A stretch of DNA of 64,000 bases from Gammaproteobacteria bacterium (GCA_016874295.1 VGUH01000005.1:60103-124102), one strand, 5' to 3'; numbered from the stretch's first letter, positions 53,295 through 63,706 are shown. Numbers and translations are program-made. The notes: generated from the letters alone by a model not told the origin.

Positions 53295-54596
53295 TCAGAA
53301 TTTCCAGTTCAGGTCGATCTGGTAGCGATCGTAACTGCGTTCGGTCGCACCCGGCGCATCGATGAATCTCTGGTTCATGTAGTACGTGCCATTCAGCATC
53401 CAGTCGCGGGCGGGTGCATAGCCGACCTTGAGAATGCCACCGTCGACGTCGGTGACGCCGCCGGCGAAGTCCGAGTCGATGAGCTGGCCGAAATGGGCGT
53501 CCTTCTCGATCACGCCGTAGGCGTAACCGAACTCCCAGGTCTGCGGGTCGGCCGCCTTGCCGAAGGTGAACCCCGCGAGCCATCCGGTGTCGAGCTGGTC
53601 CGCTTCCTGGTTCCGGATCGCCTGCACGAAAACCTGCGCGGGACGGTTTCCCACCTGGAACTCGGCCTGGCCGATCGCCTCGACCATGTTGTAGTCGTGG
53701 AGCAGCCGCGAACAACCGGACGCGTCGGTGAACGTGGTGTTGCCCTGCGGACCGGCGAAGAATGCGCCGTTGTGCACGCACGGTACGGACAGGTCCGGCG
53801 TCGTGATCTCGCCCTGGACCGCGCCAACGTCGAAGTAGCCGAGCGCGCCGGTCAGCTTCACGTCCCCGAGCTGCCCGGTCATGCCGAGTTGTCCGCCGAG
53901 CAGGGTCGCATCGCTGGCAGCGCTGCGCTCCGACAGCCAGTAACCGAACGCGTGTGCGAAGAACGGGCCGGTCGCATAGCGGACCGCAATGCCCTCGGGG
54001 TTGAGGTCGTTGTCGAAGAAGAACCCGGTGGCCTTGTACCAGGGCTGCGGCATCTTGCCGAATGCCAGCCCGAGGCCCTGTACCGGCTGCCAGTCGACAT
54101 ACGCGAGGTCGAGACCCAGTCCCTTGCGCGAGCCTCCGTCACCGAGCGTCTGCATGGTGGTGCGGGGATCGCCCGTGTCCGAATTGGTCGCGATGCCGAT
54201 CGTGCCGCTCAGCGTGTCGCTGATCCTCGCGCGCAGTGCCAGCCGCGCGCGAATCCGGTGCCGCGTCTGGTCGTCGGGCGCCTCCTCCGCGTCCAGATAG
54301 TCGTGGCGGTAACGCAGGTCGGCGGTCCAGCTGAGCCGCGGGGCCCACTCTGCGGCATTAGCGACTCGCATTGCTTCGACAGCCTGGGGCGCGTCTTGCG
54401 CGACCTGCCGCTCAGGCGTGACCTTCAGCGCTGCATTCTCGGTCTGCAGCCGGGCGTTGTCCTGTTCCAGCCGCTCAACCCGCTCGGTGAGCGCCGCGAG
54501 TTCCCGCAGGATCCCTTCCAGGGTGGGCGCGTTTTGTGCGAGTGCCGGCCCGGAAAGCAGCATTGCGATTGCGCCGGCCGCTATTGACTTGTTCAC
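53295..54596 (-). CDS. Putative outer-membrane porin with N-terminal coiled coil
   Basis: A 433-residue beta-barrel protein. The start is GTG at 54594-54596 (VNKSIAAGAIAMLLSG), with GAGGAG seven bases upstream and a signal peptide cleaved after PALAQ. The mature N-terminus is a heptad-rich coiled coil (LTERVERLEQDNARLQ), then many amphipathic strands rich in Gly and aromatic residues, ending NWKF with the C-terminal Phe used for Bam recognition. It resembles the putative-porin families of proteobacteria. Substrate unknown. Two cysteines (SVPCVH and SGCSRL) are unusual for a porin. Confidence 0.8.
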   Translation of the reverse strand: MNKSIAAGAIAMLLSGPALAQNAPTLEGILRELAALTERVERLEQDNARLQTENAALKVTPERQVAQDAPQAVEAMRVANAAEWAPRLSWTADLRYRHDYLDAEEAPDDQTRHRIRARLALRARISDTLSGTIGIATNSDTGDPRTTMQTLGDGGSRKGLGLDLAYVDWQPVQGLGLAFGKMPQPWYKATGFFFDNDLNPEGIAVRYATGPFFAHAFGYWLSERSAASDATLLGGQLGMTGQLGDVKLTGALGYFDVGAVQGEITTPDLSVPCVHNGAFFAGPQGNTTFTDASGCSRLLHDYNMVEAIGQAEFQVGNRPAQVFVQAIRNQEADQLDTGWLAGFTFGKAADPQTWEFGYAYGVIEKDAHFGQLIDSDFAGGVTDVDGGILKVGYAPARDWMLNGTYYMNQRFIDAPGATERSYDRYQIDLNWKF

Positions 54597-54624
54597 CCGT
54601 GTACTCCTCGAGGATATGCCTCTG

Positions 54625-54659
54625 CGAGGCACTCGGTGCCTCGTCGCGCGGGCATTTTA
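54625..54659 (-). promoter_or_regulatory. Porin promoter region with perfect inverted repeat
   Basis: The minus strand has TAAAAT (54654-54659), a plausible -10, and just downstream a perfect inverted repeat of two 8-base arms around three bases (CGAGGCAC-CGA-GTGCCTCG, 54625-54643). The repeat would fall in the first bases of the transcript, about 30 bases before the porin GTG. It could be a repressor operator or a 5' hairpin that stabilises the mRNA. No convincing -35 was found. Confidence 0.45.
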
Positions 54660-54718
54660 CGTGCGTTTCCCGCGCAGTTCAGTTGCCGGTCTGTGCGCCC
54701 GAAATCCTGCCGCCCGGT

Positions 54719-55390
54719 TCAGCGCCGGTGCACGACGTCGTCGCGCAGGTAGACGGGCAAACCCAGCGCGGGCGGCAGGCCGCGACCGGCGGCGAGTTCC
54801 GCGGCGGCGATGCGTGCAATCTCCGCCGCGCGCGGCAGGGCATCGGCGTCGACGCCGGCGAGGCTCGCGCCGAGGCGCGTCGCGACCTCCGGAAAGGCGG
54901 AGAATCCGTGGCCTGCGCCGTACCAGGTCGCGCCCGCCGGCAGCGCCACCTCGCCGGGGTTGCTCAGCCGCTCGGGTGTTACTTCACGCGGGATATCGCC
55001 GCAGTTCTCGTACGCCGCCCAATAGACCTGCCCCATGCGGGCATCCATGCAGGCGAGCACGCGGTCCGCGCCCGACGCCCGTCCGGCGCCGGCCGCGACG
55101 GCCGCCAGGTTGCTGACCGGCACGATCGGCAGGCCCGCGCCGGCCGCGAGGCCCTGGGCGACGCCCGCGGCGATGCGCAGGCCGGTGAACCCGCCCGGGC
55201 CCCGCCCGAAGGCGATGCCGTCGAGATCACGCAGCGTGAGCCCCGCCTCACGCAGCAGTTCGTCGGCCATCGGCAGCAGCCGGGCGGCGTGCCCGCGCCC
55301 GATGATTTCGAATCGCTCAGTGAGCGCATCACCGATCCGCAGCGCCGCGGAGCAGGCCTCGGTCGCCGCGTCGATCGCGAGGACCTTCAT
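54719..55390 (-). CDS. tsaB: tRNA threonylcarbamoyladenosine synthesis protein TsaB
   Basis: Partner of TsaD in t6A tRNA modification, 223 residues, ASKHA fold. It starts MKVLAIDAATEACSAALRIG, with LDGIAFGRGPGGFTGLRIAA as the family signature. The C-terminal half after about residue 110 is typical and variable. The ATG overlaps the stop of the upstream helicase gene (ATGA). Confidence 0.95.
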   Translation of the reverse strand: MKVLAIDAATEACSAALRIGDALTERFEIIGRGHAARLLPMADELLREAGLTLRDLDGIAFGRGPGGFTGLRIAAGVAQGLAAGAGLPIVPVSNLAAVAAGAGRASGADRVLACMDARMGQVYWAAYENCGDIPREVTPERLSNPGEVALPAGATWYGAGHGFSAFPEVATRLGASLAGVDADALPRAAEIARIAAAELAAGRGLPPALGLPVYLRDDVVHRR

Positions 55391-57360
55391 GCGCTTGCCG
55401 CCTCGGGCACCGTCACGCCCGCGAGCGCGAGGCGACGGCGCAGGAACGACGCCGCCTCCTGGACGTCGGTCACGACCGTCGCCGGCGGCAGCGCGGCCAG
55501 GAACGTGCGCCCGTAGCCGCGCGTGCGCAGCCGCGGGTCAGCGAGCATGACGACGCCGAAGTCTTCGCGGTCGCGAATCAGGCGGCCGAAGCCCTGCTTG
55601 AGGGCGAGCACGGCCTGCGGCAGCTGGAATTCATGAAACGGGTTGCCGCCCCGGCGGCGGATGCCTTCCAGCCGCGCCTTGAGCAGCGGATCCTCGGGCG
55701 CCGCGAACGGCAACCTGTCGATCACGACCAGCGCGAGCGCATGGCCGCGGACATCGACGCCCTCCCAGAAGCTTGCGGTGCCAAGCAGCACGGCATTGCC
55801 AAGCTCGCGAAAGCGCGCAAGCAGCGACTCGCGCGGCGCCTCGCCCTGCACCAGCAGCGGATAGCGGTCGCGGAAGCCGGGGCGCGCCTCGAGCAGGCGC
55901 GCCGCTTCCGCGAGCGCGCGGTGGCTGGTGAACAGCAGGAAGCCGCGTCCGCCCGCTGCCTCGACCAGCGGCAGGGCCGCCTCCACGACACACGCGGTGT
56001 AGTCGCGGCTCGCCGGGTCCGCCAGTCCCTCCGGCAGGAAGATCCGCGCCTGGCTTTCGAAGTCGAACGGGCTCTCGATCCGCACCGCGCGCGCGGCCGG
56101 CGCGCCGATGCGCCCGAGGAAGTGAGAGAAATCCTCGCCCACGGCCAGCGTCGCCGAGGTGAAGATCCAGGCGCCGCCCTGGGCGCGCATGAGTTCGCCG
56201 AGGCGCGAGGCGACCTCGAACGGCGTAAATGCGAGCGAGAAGCCGCCGCGGCCCGCCTCCGCGTAGCGGATGCCGTCATCCGCGCCGGCGTCCATGATCG
56301 CCTCGAGTGACCCGGCGAGCTTCGCGGCACGGCGCATCGCCTGCTTGAGCCCCGGATCCTCGGGATCGGCGGCGGCAAGCTCGGGTGCAGCAGCGGCGAG
56401 GGCCTCGCGGATGCGCTCGAGTGCGGCGACGAAACGGTCCGGAAGTTCCAGCCAGTCCGTGCGGTCGCGCCCGCCGCCGAGCGCGACCGTCGCCTCGGCG
56501 ATCGCCGATTCGAGCCCCGCGATCCGCTCGCGCGCCGGCGTGCCCGCGAGCCCGAGGCGCGTCAGCTCGGCCAGCGCGTCGCGTGCGAGCAGCGCGCACT
56601 GGCGCGCGGAAAACTCGAGGCCGAAGAACTGCGCCGCGATCTCCGGCACCTGGTGCGCCTCGTCGAGGATCACGGCTTCCGCGCCCGGCAGCAGTTCGCC
56701 GAAGCCCTCGTCCTTCATCGCGAGGTCGGCCAGCAGCAGGTGGTGGTTCACGACCACGATGTCGGACGCCTGGGCCTCACGCCGCGCCGCGACCACGTGA
56801 CAGCGCGCGTAGGCGGGACACGAGCTGCCGAGGCAGTTCTCGCGCGTCGACGTCACCGCCGCACGCACCGGGTCGGTGTCGCGCAGGCTGCGGACTTCCG
56901 CGAGGTCGCCGGTCGAGGTGCCGCGCGACCAGCGGCGGATGCGCGCGAGCATGCGGGCATTCGGCGCCGGCATGCCCGGCAGCTGCGGCATCGATTCCGC
57001 AAGCTCGAGGCGGTGCAGGCAGAGGTAGTTCGCGCGGCCCTTCAGCAGCGCCACGCGCGCCGGGCGGCCGAGCGCCGCCCCGACCGTCGGCAGGTCGCGG
57101 TGGTAAAGCTGATCCTGGAGCGTGCGCGTGCCGGTCGAGATGATGACCTGCCGGCCCGAGAGCAGCGCCGGCACGAGGTAGGCGAAGGTCTTGCCGGTGC
57201 CGGTGCCCGCCTCGATCGCGAGCATGCTCCGCGTCGCGAGCGCCTCACCGACCCAGTCGGCCATGTGCTGCTGCTCGCGGCGCGACTCGAAGCCCGCAAT
57301 CACCCGCGCAAGCGGGCCCTGCGGGCCGAGCAGCCGGCCGAATTCGCCCGTTGCGCTCAC
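55387..57360 (-). CDS. DinG/YoaA-type Fe-S DNA helicase
   Basis: An XPD-like superfamily 2 helicase of 657 residues. Walker A is EAGTGTGKTFAYLVPALLSG and Walker B is VILDEAHQVPE. The four cysteines expected for the 4Fe-4S cluster are visible (NYLCLHRL, NCLGSSCPAYARCHV). Motif VI lies near QGFGRLIRDREDFGV. The pairing with tsaB matches yoaA-tsaB of E. coli, so YoaA is the better name than DinG. The GTG start overlaps the stop of the DUF885 gene (GTGA). Confidence 0.92.
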   Translation of the reverse strand: MSATGEFGRLLGPQGPLARVIAGFESRREQQHMADWVGEALATRSMLAIEAGTGTGKTFAYLVPALLSGRQVIISTGTRTLQDQLYHRDLPTVGAALGRPARVALLKGRANYLCLHRLELAESMPQLPGMPAPNARMLARIRRWSRGTSTGDLAEVRSLRDTDPVRAAVTSTRENCLGSSCPAYARCHVVAARREAQASDIVVVNHHLLLADLAMKDEGFGELLPGAEAVILDEAHQVPEIAAQFFGLEFSARQCALLARDALAELTRLGLAGTPARERIAGLESAIAEATVALGGGRDRTDWLELPDRFVAALERIREALAAAAPELAAADPEDPGLKQAMRRAAKLAGSLEAIMDAGADDGIRYAEAGRGGFSLAFTPFEVASRLGELMRAQGGAWIFTSATLAVGEDFSHFLGRIGAPAARAVRIESPFDFESQARIFLPEGLADPASRDYTACVVEAALPLVEAAGGRGFLLFTSHRALAEAARLLEARPGFRDRYPLLVQGEAPRESLLARFRELGNAVLLGTASFWEGVDVRGHALALVVIDRLPFAAPEDPLLKARLEGIRRRGGNPFHEFQLPQAVLALKQGFGRLIRDREDFGVVMLADPRLRTRGYGRTFLAALPPATVVTDVQEAASFLRRRLALAGVTVPEAASA

Positions 57361-59111
57361 GGAGCCCGCGCGCGGGCGATATACGCCTCGACCTGCTGCT
57401 CGAGCACCGGCAGCGTCACGCCGCCCTGCCCCAGCACCGCATCGTGGAATGCGCGCAGGTCGAACTCCTCGCCCAGCGATTCCTGCGCGCGCTCACGCAG
57501 CGACTTGATCCGCAGTTCGCCGGTCTTGTAGGCGAGCGCCTGGCCCGGCCAGGCGATGTAGCGGTCCACTTCGGTGCGGATCTCGTGCCCGGAGAGCGCC
57601 GTGTTCGATGTCAGGAACTCGATCGCCCGCTCGCGCGACCAGCCGAAGGCGTGCATGCCGGTGTCCACCACGAGACGGACCGCGCGCCACATCTCGTAGG
57701 TCAGGCGGCCGAAACGCTCGTACGGCGTGTGGTAGATGCCCATCTCCACGCCGAGGTACTCGGCATACAGCCCCCAGCCCTCGCCGAAGGCATGCGGGTA
57801 GAAATTGCGCCGGAACGCCGGCACGCCCTCGAGTTCGCGCGCGAGCGCCCCCTGCGTGTGGTGACCGGGTGCGGCTTCGTGCAGCGTGAGCGCGGGCAAC
57901 GCGTAAAGTGGGCGATTCTCCAGCGAGTACGTGTTGACCCAGTACTCGCCGGCGCCGCCGATCGGGCCGGGGTTGTAGCGGCCGGCCGTGTAGTTGGGCG
58001 CGAGCGCCTCTGGCACGGGCGTCACCGTGTAGGGCGCGCGCGGAATGCGCCCGAAATAGTCCGGCATGCGGCCGTCGATTTCCCGCGTGATCCAGGCCGC
58101 GTAACGCAGAATCTCCTCCGGGGTACTTGCGTAGAACCGCGGGTCGCTGCGCAGGAAGGCGAGGAACTCCGCAAAACTCCCCTGGAAACCGCCTTCGCGG
58201 ACGATGGCTTCCATCTCCGCGCGGATGCGCGCGACCTCCGCGAGTCCCGTAGCGTGCACGGCTTCGGCCGTCGCCTCCGGCAGCGTCGTGTAGTAGCGCA
58301 CGAGGTCGGCGTAGTACGCCTTGCCGTCCGGCAGGTCGCTGGCGGCGATCGAGGTGCGCGCCGCCGGGCGGTACTCGCCTTCGAAGAAGACCTTGAAATT
58401 CGCATAGGCCGGGATGACCTGGCCCTCGATCGCGGCGCGAGCGGCCGCCGCGAGCCGCGCGCGCTCGGCCTCGGGCACGCTCTCGGGAAAGCGCGCGAAG
58501 GGAATCCAGAACGGCGAATCCTCCGCCCCGGTGTACTGCGCCGCGGTGATCACGCTCGAGATGCCGGGCATGACCGCCGCCGGCAGCACGAAGCGCTCGG
58601 CGATGCCGAGGCGCATGTTGGCGATGTTCTCGGCGAAGTAGCGCGGCACGTCGCGCAGGCGCGCGATGTAGTTCTCATAGTCCTCGAGTGTGCGCGGCGC
58701 CTGCAGGTCGTGCAGTAGGAGGATTGCGGTGTGGAAGCCGCTGTCGCTGACGAGCGGCGCACGATACGCGCGGTAGCGCGCGAGCGCGACGCGCTGGGCC
58801 AGCATGAATTCGAACAGGTCGTAGCTCACGGCCTCGAAATCCGGCAGCCCGCCGCGATCGATCGCATGCAGGCGCGCGAGGAACGCCCGGTCAGCCTCCA
58901 GCTGCCGCGCCTGGTCGGCCGGCGTCACGCGGGGCAGCCGGTCGTCGTAGTCGTGTACGCCGTCTTCGGTGGCCGCGAGCGGATCTTCCCGCCAGGTGAA
59001 ACTGCGCTCATCGGCAAACAGCCGGAGCAGCTCCGCGCGCGCATCAGCGCCGGCGGATGCGGCCGCCGTCATGCCCAGCGCGGCCAGGGCGAGCCTTGCC
59101 AGTGTTCGCAT
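57357..59111 (-). CDS. DUF885 family secreted metallo-protein
   Basis: A 584-residue protein with a signal peptide (LARLALAALGMTAAASAGA) and the DUF885 zinc-type motif LTLHEAAPGHHTQGAL, resembling gluzincin and M32 peptidases. GEGWGLYAEYLGVEMG, downstream, provides the likely third ligand Glu. The start ATG at 59109-59111 is preceded by GAGG, and a much longer upstream frame is antisense to pckG. Likely a periplasmic peptidase of unknown substrate. It is the first gene before the helicase and tsaB. Confidence 0.87.
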   Translation of the reverse strand: MRTLARLALAALGMTAAASAGADARAELLRLFADERSFTWREDPLAATEDGVHDYDDRLPRVTPADQARQLEADRAFLARLHAIDRGGLPDFEAVSYDLFEFMLAQRVALARYRAYRAPLVSDSGFHTAILLLHDLQAPRTLEDYENYIARLRDVPRYFAENIANMRLGIAERFVLPAAVMPGISSVITAAQYTGAEDSPFWIPFARFPESVPEAERARLAAAARAAIEGQVIPAYANFKVFFEGEYRPAARTSIAASDLPDGKAYYADLVRYYTTLPEATAEAVHATGLAEVARIRAEMEAIVREGGFQGSFAEFLAFLRSDPRFYASTPEEILRYAAWITREIDGRMPDYFGRIPRAPYTVTPVPEALAPNYTAGRYNPGPIGGAGEYWVNTYSLENRPLYALPALTLHEAAPGHHTQGALARELEGVPAFRRNFYPHAFGEGWGLYAEYLGVEMGIYHTPYERFGRLTYEMWRAVRLVVDTGMHAFGWSRERAIEFLTSNTALSGHEIRTEVDRYIAWPGQALAYKTGELRIKSLRERAQESLGEEFDLRAFHDAVLGQGGVTLPVLEQQVEAYIARARAP

Positions 59112-59270
59112 CGTCGCTTGCCTCGAAAGGATCCGTCGGACAGGCGGCAGTCTCAGGGCAAACTTCTTCGAGATCAATGGGTTTGGCGCGCGCTTTAGGT
59201 CAATATGAGGCCCATTCCGGAGGTCGCCTGCTACACTCCTGCAGCTTCCTTTCGAGGTCCAGTCCGCCAG

Positions 59271-61043
59271 ATGGCCACCGCACCCGACCGATCCGGCGCA
59301 CCCGCTCACGCCTCCGAGTCCGTGCGGCACTGGGTGCTCGAAGTCGCCGCCCGCACGCGTCCCGACCACGTGCACTGGTGTGACGGCTCGGAGGCCGAAT
59401 ACCGCCATCTGCTCCGCGGCATGCAGGCGGACGGCAGCCTTCTCCAGCTCAACCCCGACCGCTTCCCGGGCTGCTGGTTGCACCGCTCGAACCCCTCGGA
59501 CGTGGCCCGGGTCGAGCACCTGACCTTCGTCTGCACCGAACAGCGGGAGGACGCCGGGCAGAACAACCACTGGATGGCACCCGCCGAGGCGCGCCGCAAG
59601 ATGGACGCGCTGTTCGCCGGCTGCATGCGCGGGCGCACGATGTACGTCATCCCCTACTGCATGGGCCCGGTCGATTCGCCCTACTCGCGTTGCGGTGTCG
59701 AGATCACCGACAGCGCCTACGTTGCCGCCAACATGAAGCTGATGACGCGCATGGGCGCTGCGGCACTCGCGCGGATTGCGAAGGACGGCAAGTTCGTCAA
59801 GGGCCTGCACTCGATCGGCCAGCTCGACCCCGAGCGCCGCTTCATCATGCACTTTCCGGAATCGCTGGAGATCCAGAGCTTCGGCTCGGGCTACGGCGGC
59901 AATGCGCTGCTCGGCAAGAAATGCCATGCGCTGCGCATCGCGAGCTGGCAGGCGCGCGACGAGGGCTGGCTCGCCGAGCACATGCTGATCGTCGGCGTGC
60001 AGAATCCCGAGGGCGAGATCCACTACCTCGCCTGCGCGTTTCCGTCGGCCTGCGGCAAGACCAACCTCGCAATGCTGATCCCGCCCGCCTCGATGCCGGG
60101 CTGGAAGATCTGGACAGTCGGCGACGACATCGCCTGGCTGCACCCGGGGCCGGACGGTCGGCTGTGGGCGATCAATCCGGAGGCGGGCTACTTCGGCGTC
60201 GTGCCCGGCACGAACGAGAAGACGAACCGTCACGCCTACGAGATGATCCGGCACGACACGATCTTCACCAACGTCGGCCTCACCCGGGACCACGAACCGT
60301 GGTGGGAAGGGCTCGACGCGGGCAAGCCGGCGTACGACTGGCAGGGCCGGCCCTACGATCCCGCGAACGGACCTGCGGCGCACCCGAACTCGCGGTTCAC
60401 CGTGTCCGCGAAGCAGAATCCGAGCTATTCCCCGCAGGCCGACGCGGCGGCGGGCGTGCCGATCACGGCGCTCGTGTTCGGCGGGCGGCGGCGGTCACTC
60501 GCGCCGCTGGTGTACCAGGCGCGCGACTGGGCGCACGGGGTGCTGGTCGGCGCCGGGATGGCCTCGGAGACGACCGCGGCCGCGAGCGGCGACGTCGGCA
60601 TCGTGCGCCGCGACCCGATGGCGATGAAGCCCTTCGCCGGCTACAACTTCGGCGACTACTGGGCGCATTGGCTGGCAATGCCCGGGCGCGTGAAGAAGCT
60701 GCCGGGGATCTTCCACGTCAACTGGTTCCGCCGCGACGCGCAGGGACGCTTTCTGTGGCCCGGCTACGGCGAAAACCTGCGCGTGCTGGCCTGGATCGTC
60801 GAGCGCTGCCATGGCAAGGCCGCGGGTCTCGACACGCCGATCGGCGCGGTGCCGACGCGCGACGCGCTCGATTTCGCCGGCCTCGACATCGACGAGGCGA
60901 CGATCGCCGAACTGCTCGCGGTGGACCGCGCGGCCTGGCGCCAGGAAGCCGACGAGATCGGCCAGTACCTCGAGAGCTACGGCGCGCGCCTGCCAGCCGC
61001 GCTGCGCGAGCAAGTCACACGGTTGAAATCCCGCCTGACCTGA
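59271..61043 (+). CDS. pckG: Phosphoenolpyruvate carboxykinase (GTP)
   Basis: GTP-dependent decarboxylation and phosphorylation of oxaloacetate in gluconeogenesis. 590 residues. The P-loop with the reactive Cys is FPSACGKTNLAMLIPP. The metal site WTVGDDIAWLHPGPDGRLWA and the substrate loops PYCMGPVDSPYSRCGVEITD and GFF-type region GIFHVNWFRRDAQGRF are conserved. The start MATAPDRSG (59271) fits the family; an ATG at 59205 is in frame. The TGA stop sits inside a duplicated 15-base piece of the palindromic repeat. Confidence 0.96.
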   Translation: MATAPDRSGAPAHASESVRHWVLEVAARTRPDHVHWCDGSEAEYRHLLRGMQADGSLLQLNPDRFPGCWLHRSNPSDVARVEHLTFVCTEQREDAGQNNHWMAPAEARRKMDALFAGCMRGRTMYVIPYCMGPVDSPYSRCGVEITDSAYVAANMKLMTRMGAAALARIAKDGKFVKGLHSIGQLDPERRFIMHFPESLEIQSFGSGYGGNALLGKKCHALRIASWQARDEGWLAEHMLIVGVQNPEGEIHYLACAFPSACGKTNLAMLIPPASMPGWKIWTVGDDIAWLHPGPDGRLWAINPEAGYFGVVPGTNEKTNRHAYEMIRHDTIFTNVGLTRDHEPWWEGLDAGKPAYDWQGRPYDPANGPAAHPNSRFTVSAKQNPSYSPQADAAAGVPITALVFGGRRRSLAPLVYQARDWAHGVLVGAGMASETTAAASGDVGIVRRDPMAMKPFAGYNFGDYWAHWLAMPGRVKKLPGIFHVNWFRRDAQGRFLWPGYGENLRVLAWIVERCHGKAAGLDTPIGAVPTRDALDFAGLDIDEATIAELLAVDRAAWRQEADEIGQYLESYGARLPAALREQVTRLKSRLT

Positions 61044-61167
61044 TGGTGCCGGACCTGATGGTGCCGGGTCGCACTTATCGCACTTATTGTGACCTGCTTA
61101 TTGCTTCGCAATAAGTGCGATAAGTGCGACCCGGCACCATCAACGATAAGTGCGACCCGGCACCATC
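61038..61167. repeat. Large palindromic repeat (dispersed repeat, locus 2)
   Basis: Two perfect 32-base arms (61057-61088 and 61110-61141) carry the same core as the repeat at 10964-11056, with TCGCACTTATCGCACTTATT where locus 1 has TCGTACTTATCGCACTTATT. The 21-base loop holds a second small stem (CTTATTGC-TTC-GCAATAAG). A 15-base piece is duplicated at the left (61038-61052 and 61053-61067) and a further partial right arm lies at 61145-61167. The element covers the gap between convergent pckG and the cyclase-FHA gene and includes both stop codons. Confidence 0.9.
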
Positions 61168-62086
61168 AAGGTGAAAGTTGCGGGCCCTCTTCGCAGATGA
61201 ATTCCACGGTGTGGTAGGACTGCGGCTCGGGAACCCGGCCGAGTCCGATCACGCCCTGCCCCTTGAGCGGAATCGAATCCCGCCGCACAAACGCGTCATC
61301 TCCGTTTTGAGACTGGACAAATGTGCCGTTCGTGCTCTGGTCCACGAGCATGAAGCGGTTCTAGCCTGCCTCGATGCGCGCGTGCAGGCGCGACACCAGG
61401 TTGCCCTTGATCACGAGATTGTTTTCATGGCCGCGGCCGAGGGTCGCCGCCGAGCGCTCGCGCGGATCCAGCACCAGCTCGGTGCCGAGGTAGCGCAGCC
61501 GGATCCGGAACTGCTTCTGCAGTTCGGTGATGGTCTCGATCGCCGGCAGCATGCTGGTCGTCTCGCCGTGCTGCCAGAGCACCTCGAAGATCGTGATCTC
61601 CTCGTGCTGGCCGCGCGGCACGGCGACGTCGACGCGCCGCGCCCCCGCCTTCCACTGCTCCGAGAGCCGTCGCTGGATCGCGTCGGTGATGATGATCTGC
61701 CCCGCCTTCGCCTGGCTCGTCATGCGGTTGGCTGTGTGCACGGCGACGCTGAACACGTCGCGGGTGTCCCGCACCACCGGCCCGAAGTGGCAGCCAATCC
61801 GGATCGCGACCTGCTGGCCCTCGACCTCGAGATCCGCGTGCTAGGAGATCGCCGTCTGCATCGCGACCGCAGCGTCGACCGCCGCGCCGCAGTCGGAGAA
61901 GGTCGACATGACCTCGTCGCCCATGGCCTTCACCACCGAGCCGCCATGCTGTTCTGTGGCCCGGCGCATGATCTCGAGGCAGATGCCGACCTTGTCGCGC
62001 GCCGCGAGGTCGCCCAGCACCTCGAACAGCCGGGTGCTCCCGACCACATCGGCGAAGAGGATCGCGAGTTCCTGATCCTGTCCCAT
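61166..62086 (-). pseudogene. Class III nucleotide cyclase-FHA gene with two in-frame TAG codons
   Basis: One continuous frame of 307 codons encodes a class III cyclase homology domain followed by an FHA domain, but it is cut by TAG at 61841-61843 (codon 82) and TAG at 61361-61363 (codon 242). Segment 1 has the metal Asp motifs LAILFADVVGSTRLFEV and KAMGDEVMSTF. Segment 2 continues IAIRIG-like sequence (VAIRIGCHFGPVVRDTRDVF) and the FHA start (LGRGHENNLVIKGNLVSRLH). Segment 3 finishes the FHA fold with LVDQSTNGTFV. No frame change is needed. The usual catalytic Asn position reads His (VAVHTANRM). Both stops are one C-to-T change from CAG. It is probably a recent pseudogene; readthrough is the alternative. 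Confidence 0.8.
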
Positions 62087-62204
62087 CCCGCTCCGCCGAC
62101 CCCTCGGGGGATTACATAATTCGGATTATTAGGCGCGAAACTGACAAGGCGCCCAAACGCGGCCCGCGCCATGCTCGCTGCCTCGACCCGCAGGGAGGCG
62201 GATC

Positions 62205-62692
62205 ATGGCCCTGAGCCTCGAACACGCCGCGCGAGCGGAATTGCGCCACGTCGTCGCGCGCGCGCTCGGCCGACATTCGCTGTTTCCGGATGCCGCGGCG
62301 CGCGTCGCGATGGCCAAGCGCATCGGCGAACTCTGCAGCCGGCACCGACTGCATTGCCTCGTCTGGTGCGTCACCGACCGCTGCCTGCACGTCGTGCTGC
62401 ACGGCCGCGCATCCGCCAACAAGCTCGCGAGCGAGGAACTCGCGGGTTCGCGCCTGCGCTACGGCCATTGCCTGTCCACCGCGGTGAATGCCGATCTCTA
62501 CCTGCTCGAGGTCGCGCGCCACGCGCTGCTCGCGCCGGTGCGCGGCCGGCTGGTGCGGCGCGCGATCGACTGGCCGCACTCCAGCGCGCGCGAGGCCTGC
62601 GGCCTCAGTTCCGCCCCGGCCTGGCTCGACACGACGACGCTGCACGACCTGCTCGGCCCGCGCGACGGCCGCGGCGCCGAGCGCTTCCGCCG

Positions 62693-62711
<19 letters not shown>
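62205..62711 (+). CDS. Degenerate REP-associated tyrosine transposase (RAYT-like)
   Basis: A 168-residue protein with the layout of IS200-like REP-associated transposases (Y1_Tnp fold). The end ALLAPVRGRLVRRAIDWPHS matches the usual NPVRAxLVxxPxDWPWS block, and RHRLHCLVWCVTDRCLHVVL occupies the HUH region. The HUH pair is reduced to Cys60-Leu61-His62, and the catalytic Tyr position (usually RYIHLNP) reads RHALLAP (His106). It therefore looks catalytically dead yet has an intact frame with a good GGGAGG ribosome site. Its last 19 bases overlap the end of dusA. Confidence 0.7.

Positions 62712-63706
<995 letters not shown>

Noticed and set aside
61038..61167. Simple intrinsic terminator
   Set aside because: The stem is far too long, there is no U-tract, and the sequence is shared with a distant locus, so a repeat family is the better call.
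61361..61843. Reassignment of TAG as a sense codon to explain the cyclase-FHA gene
   Set aside because: Several essential or ordinary genes in the window end in TAG (lepB, lysS, ygfZ, smr, pilE), so TAG is a normal stop here.
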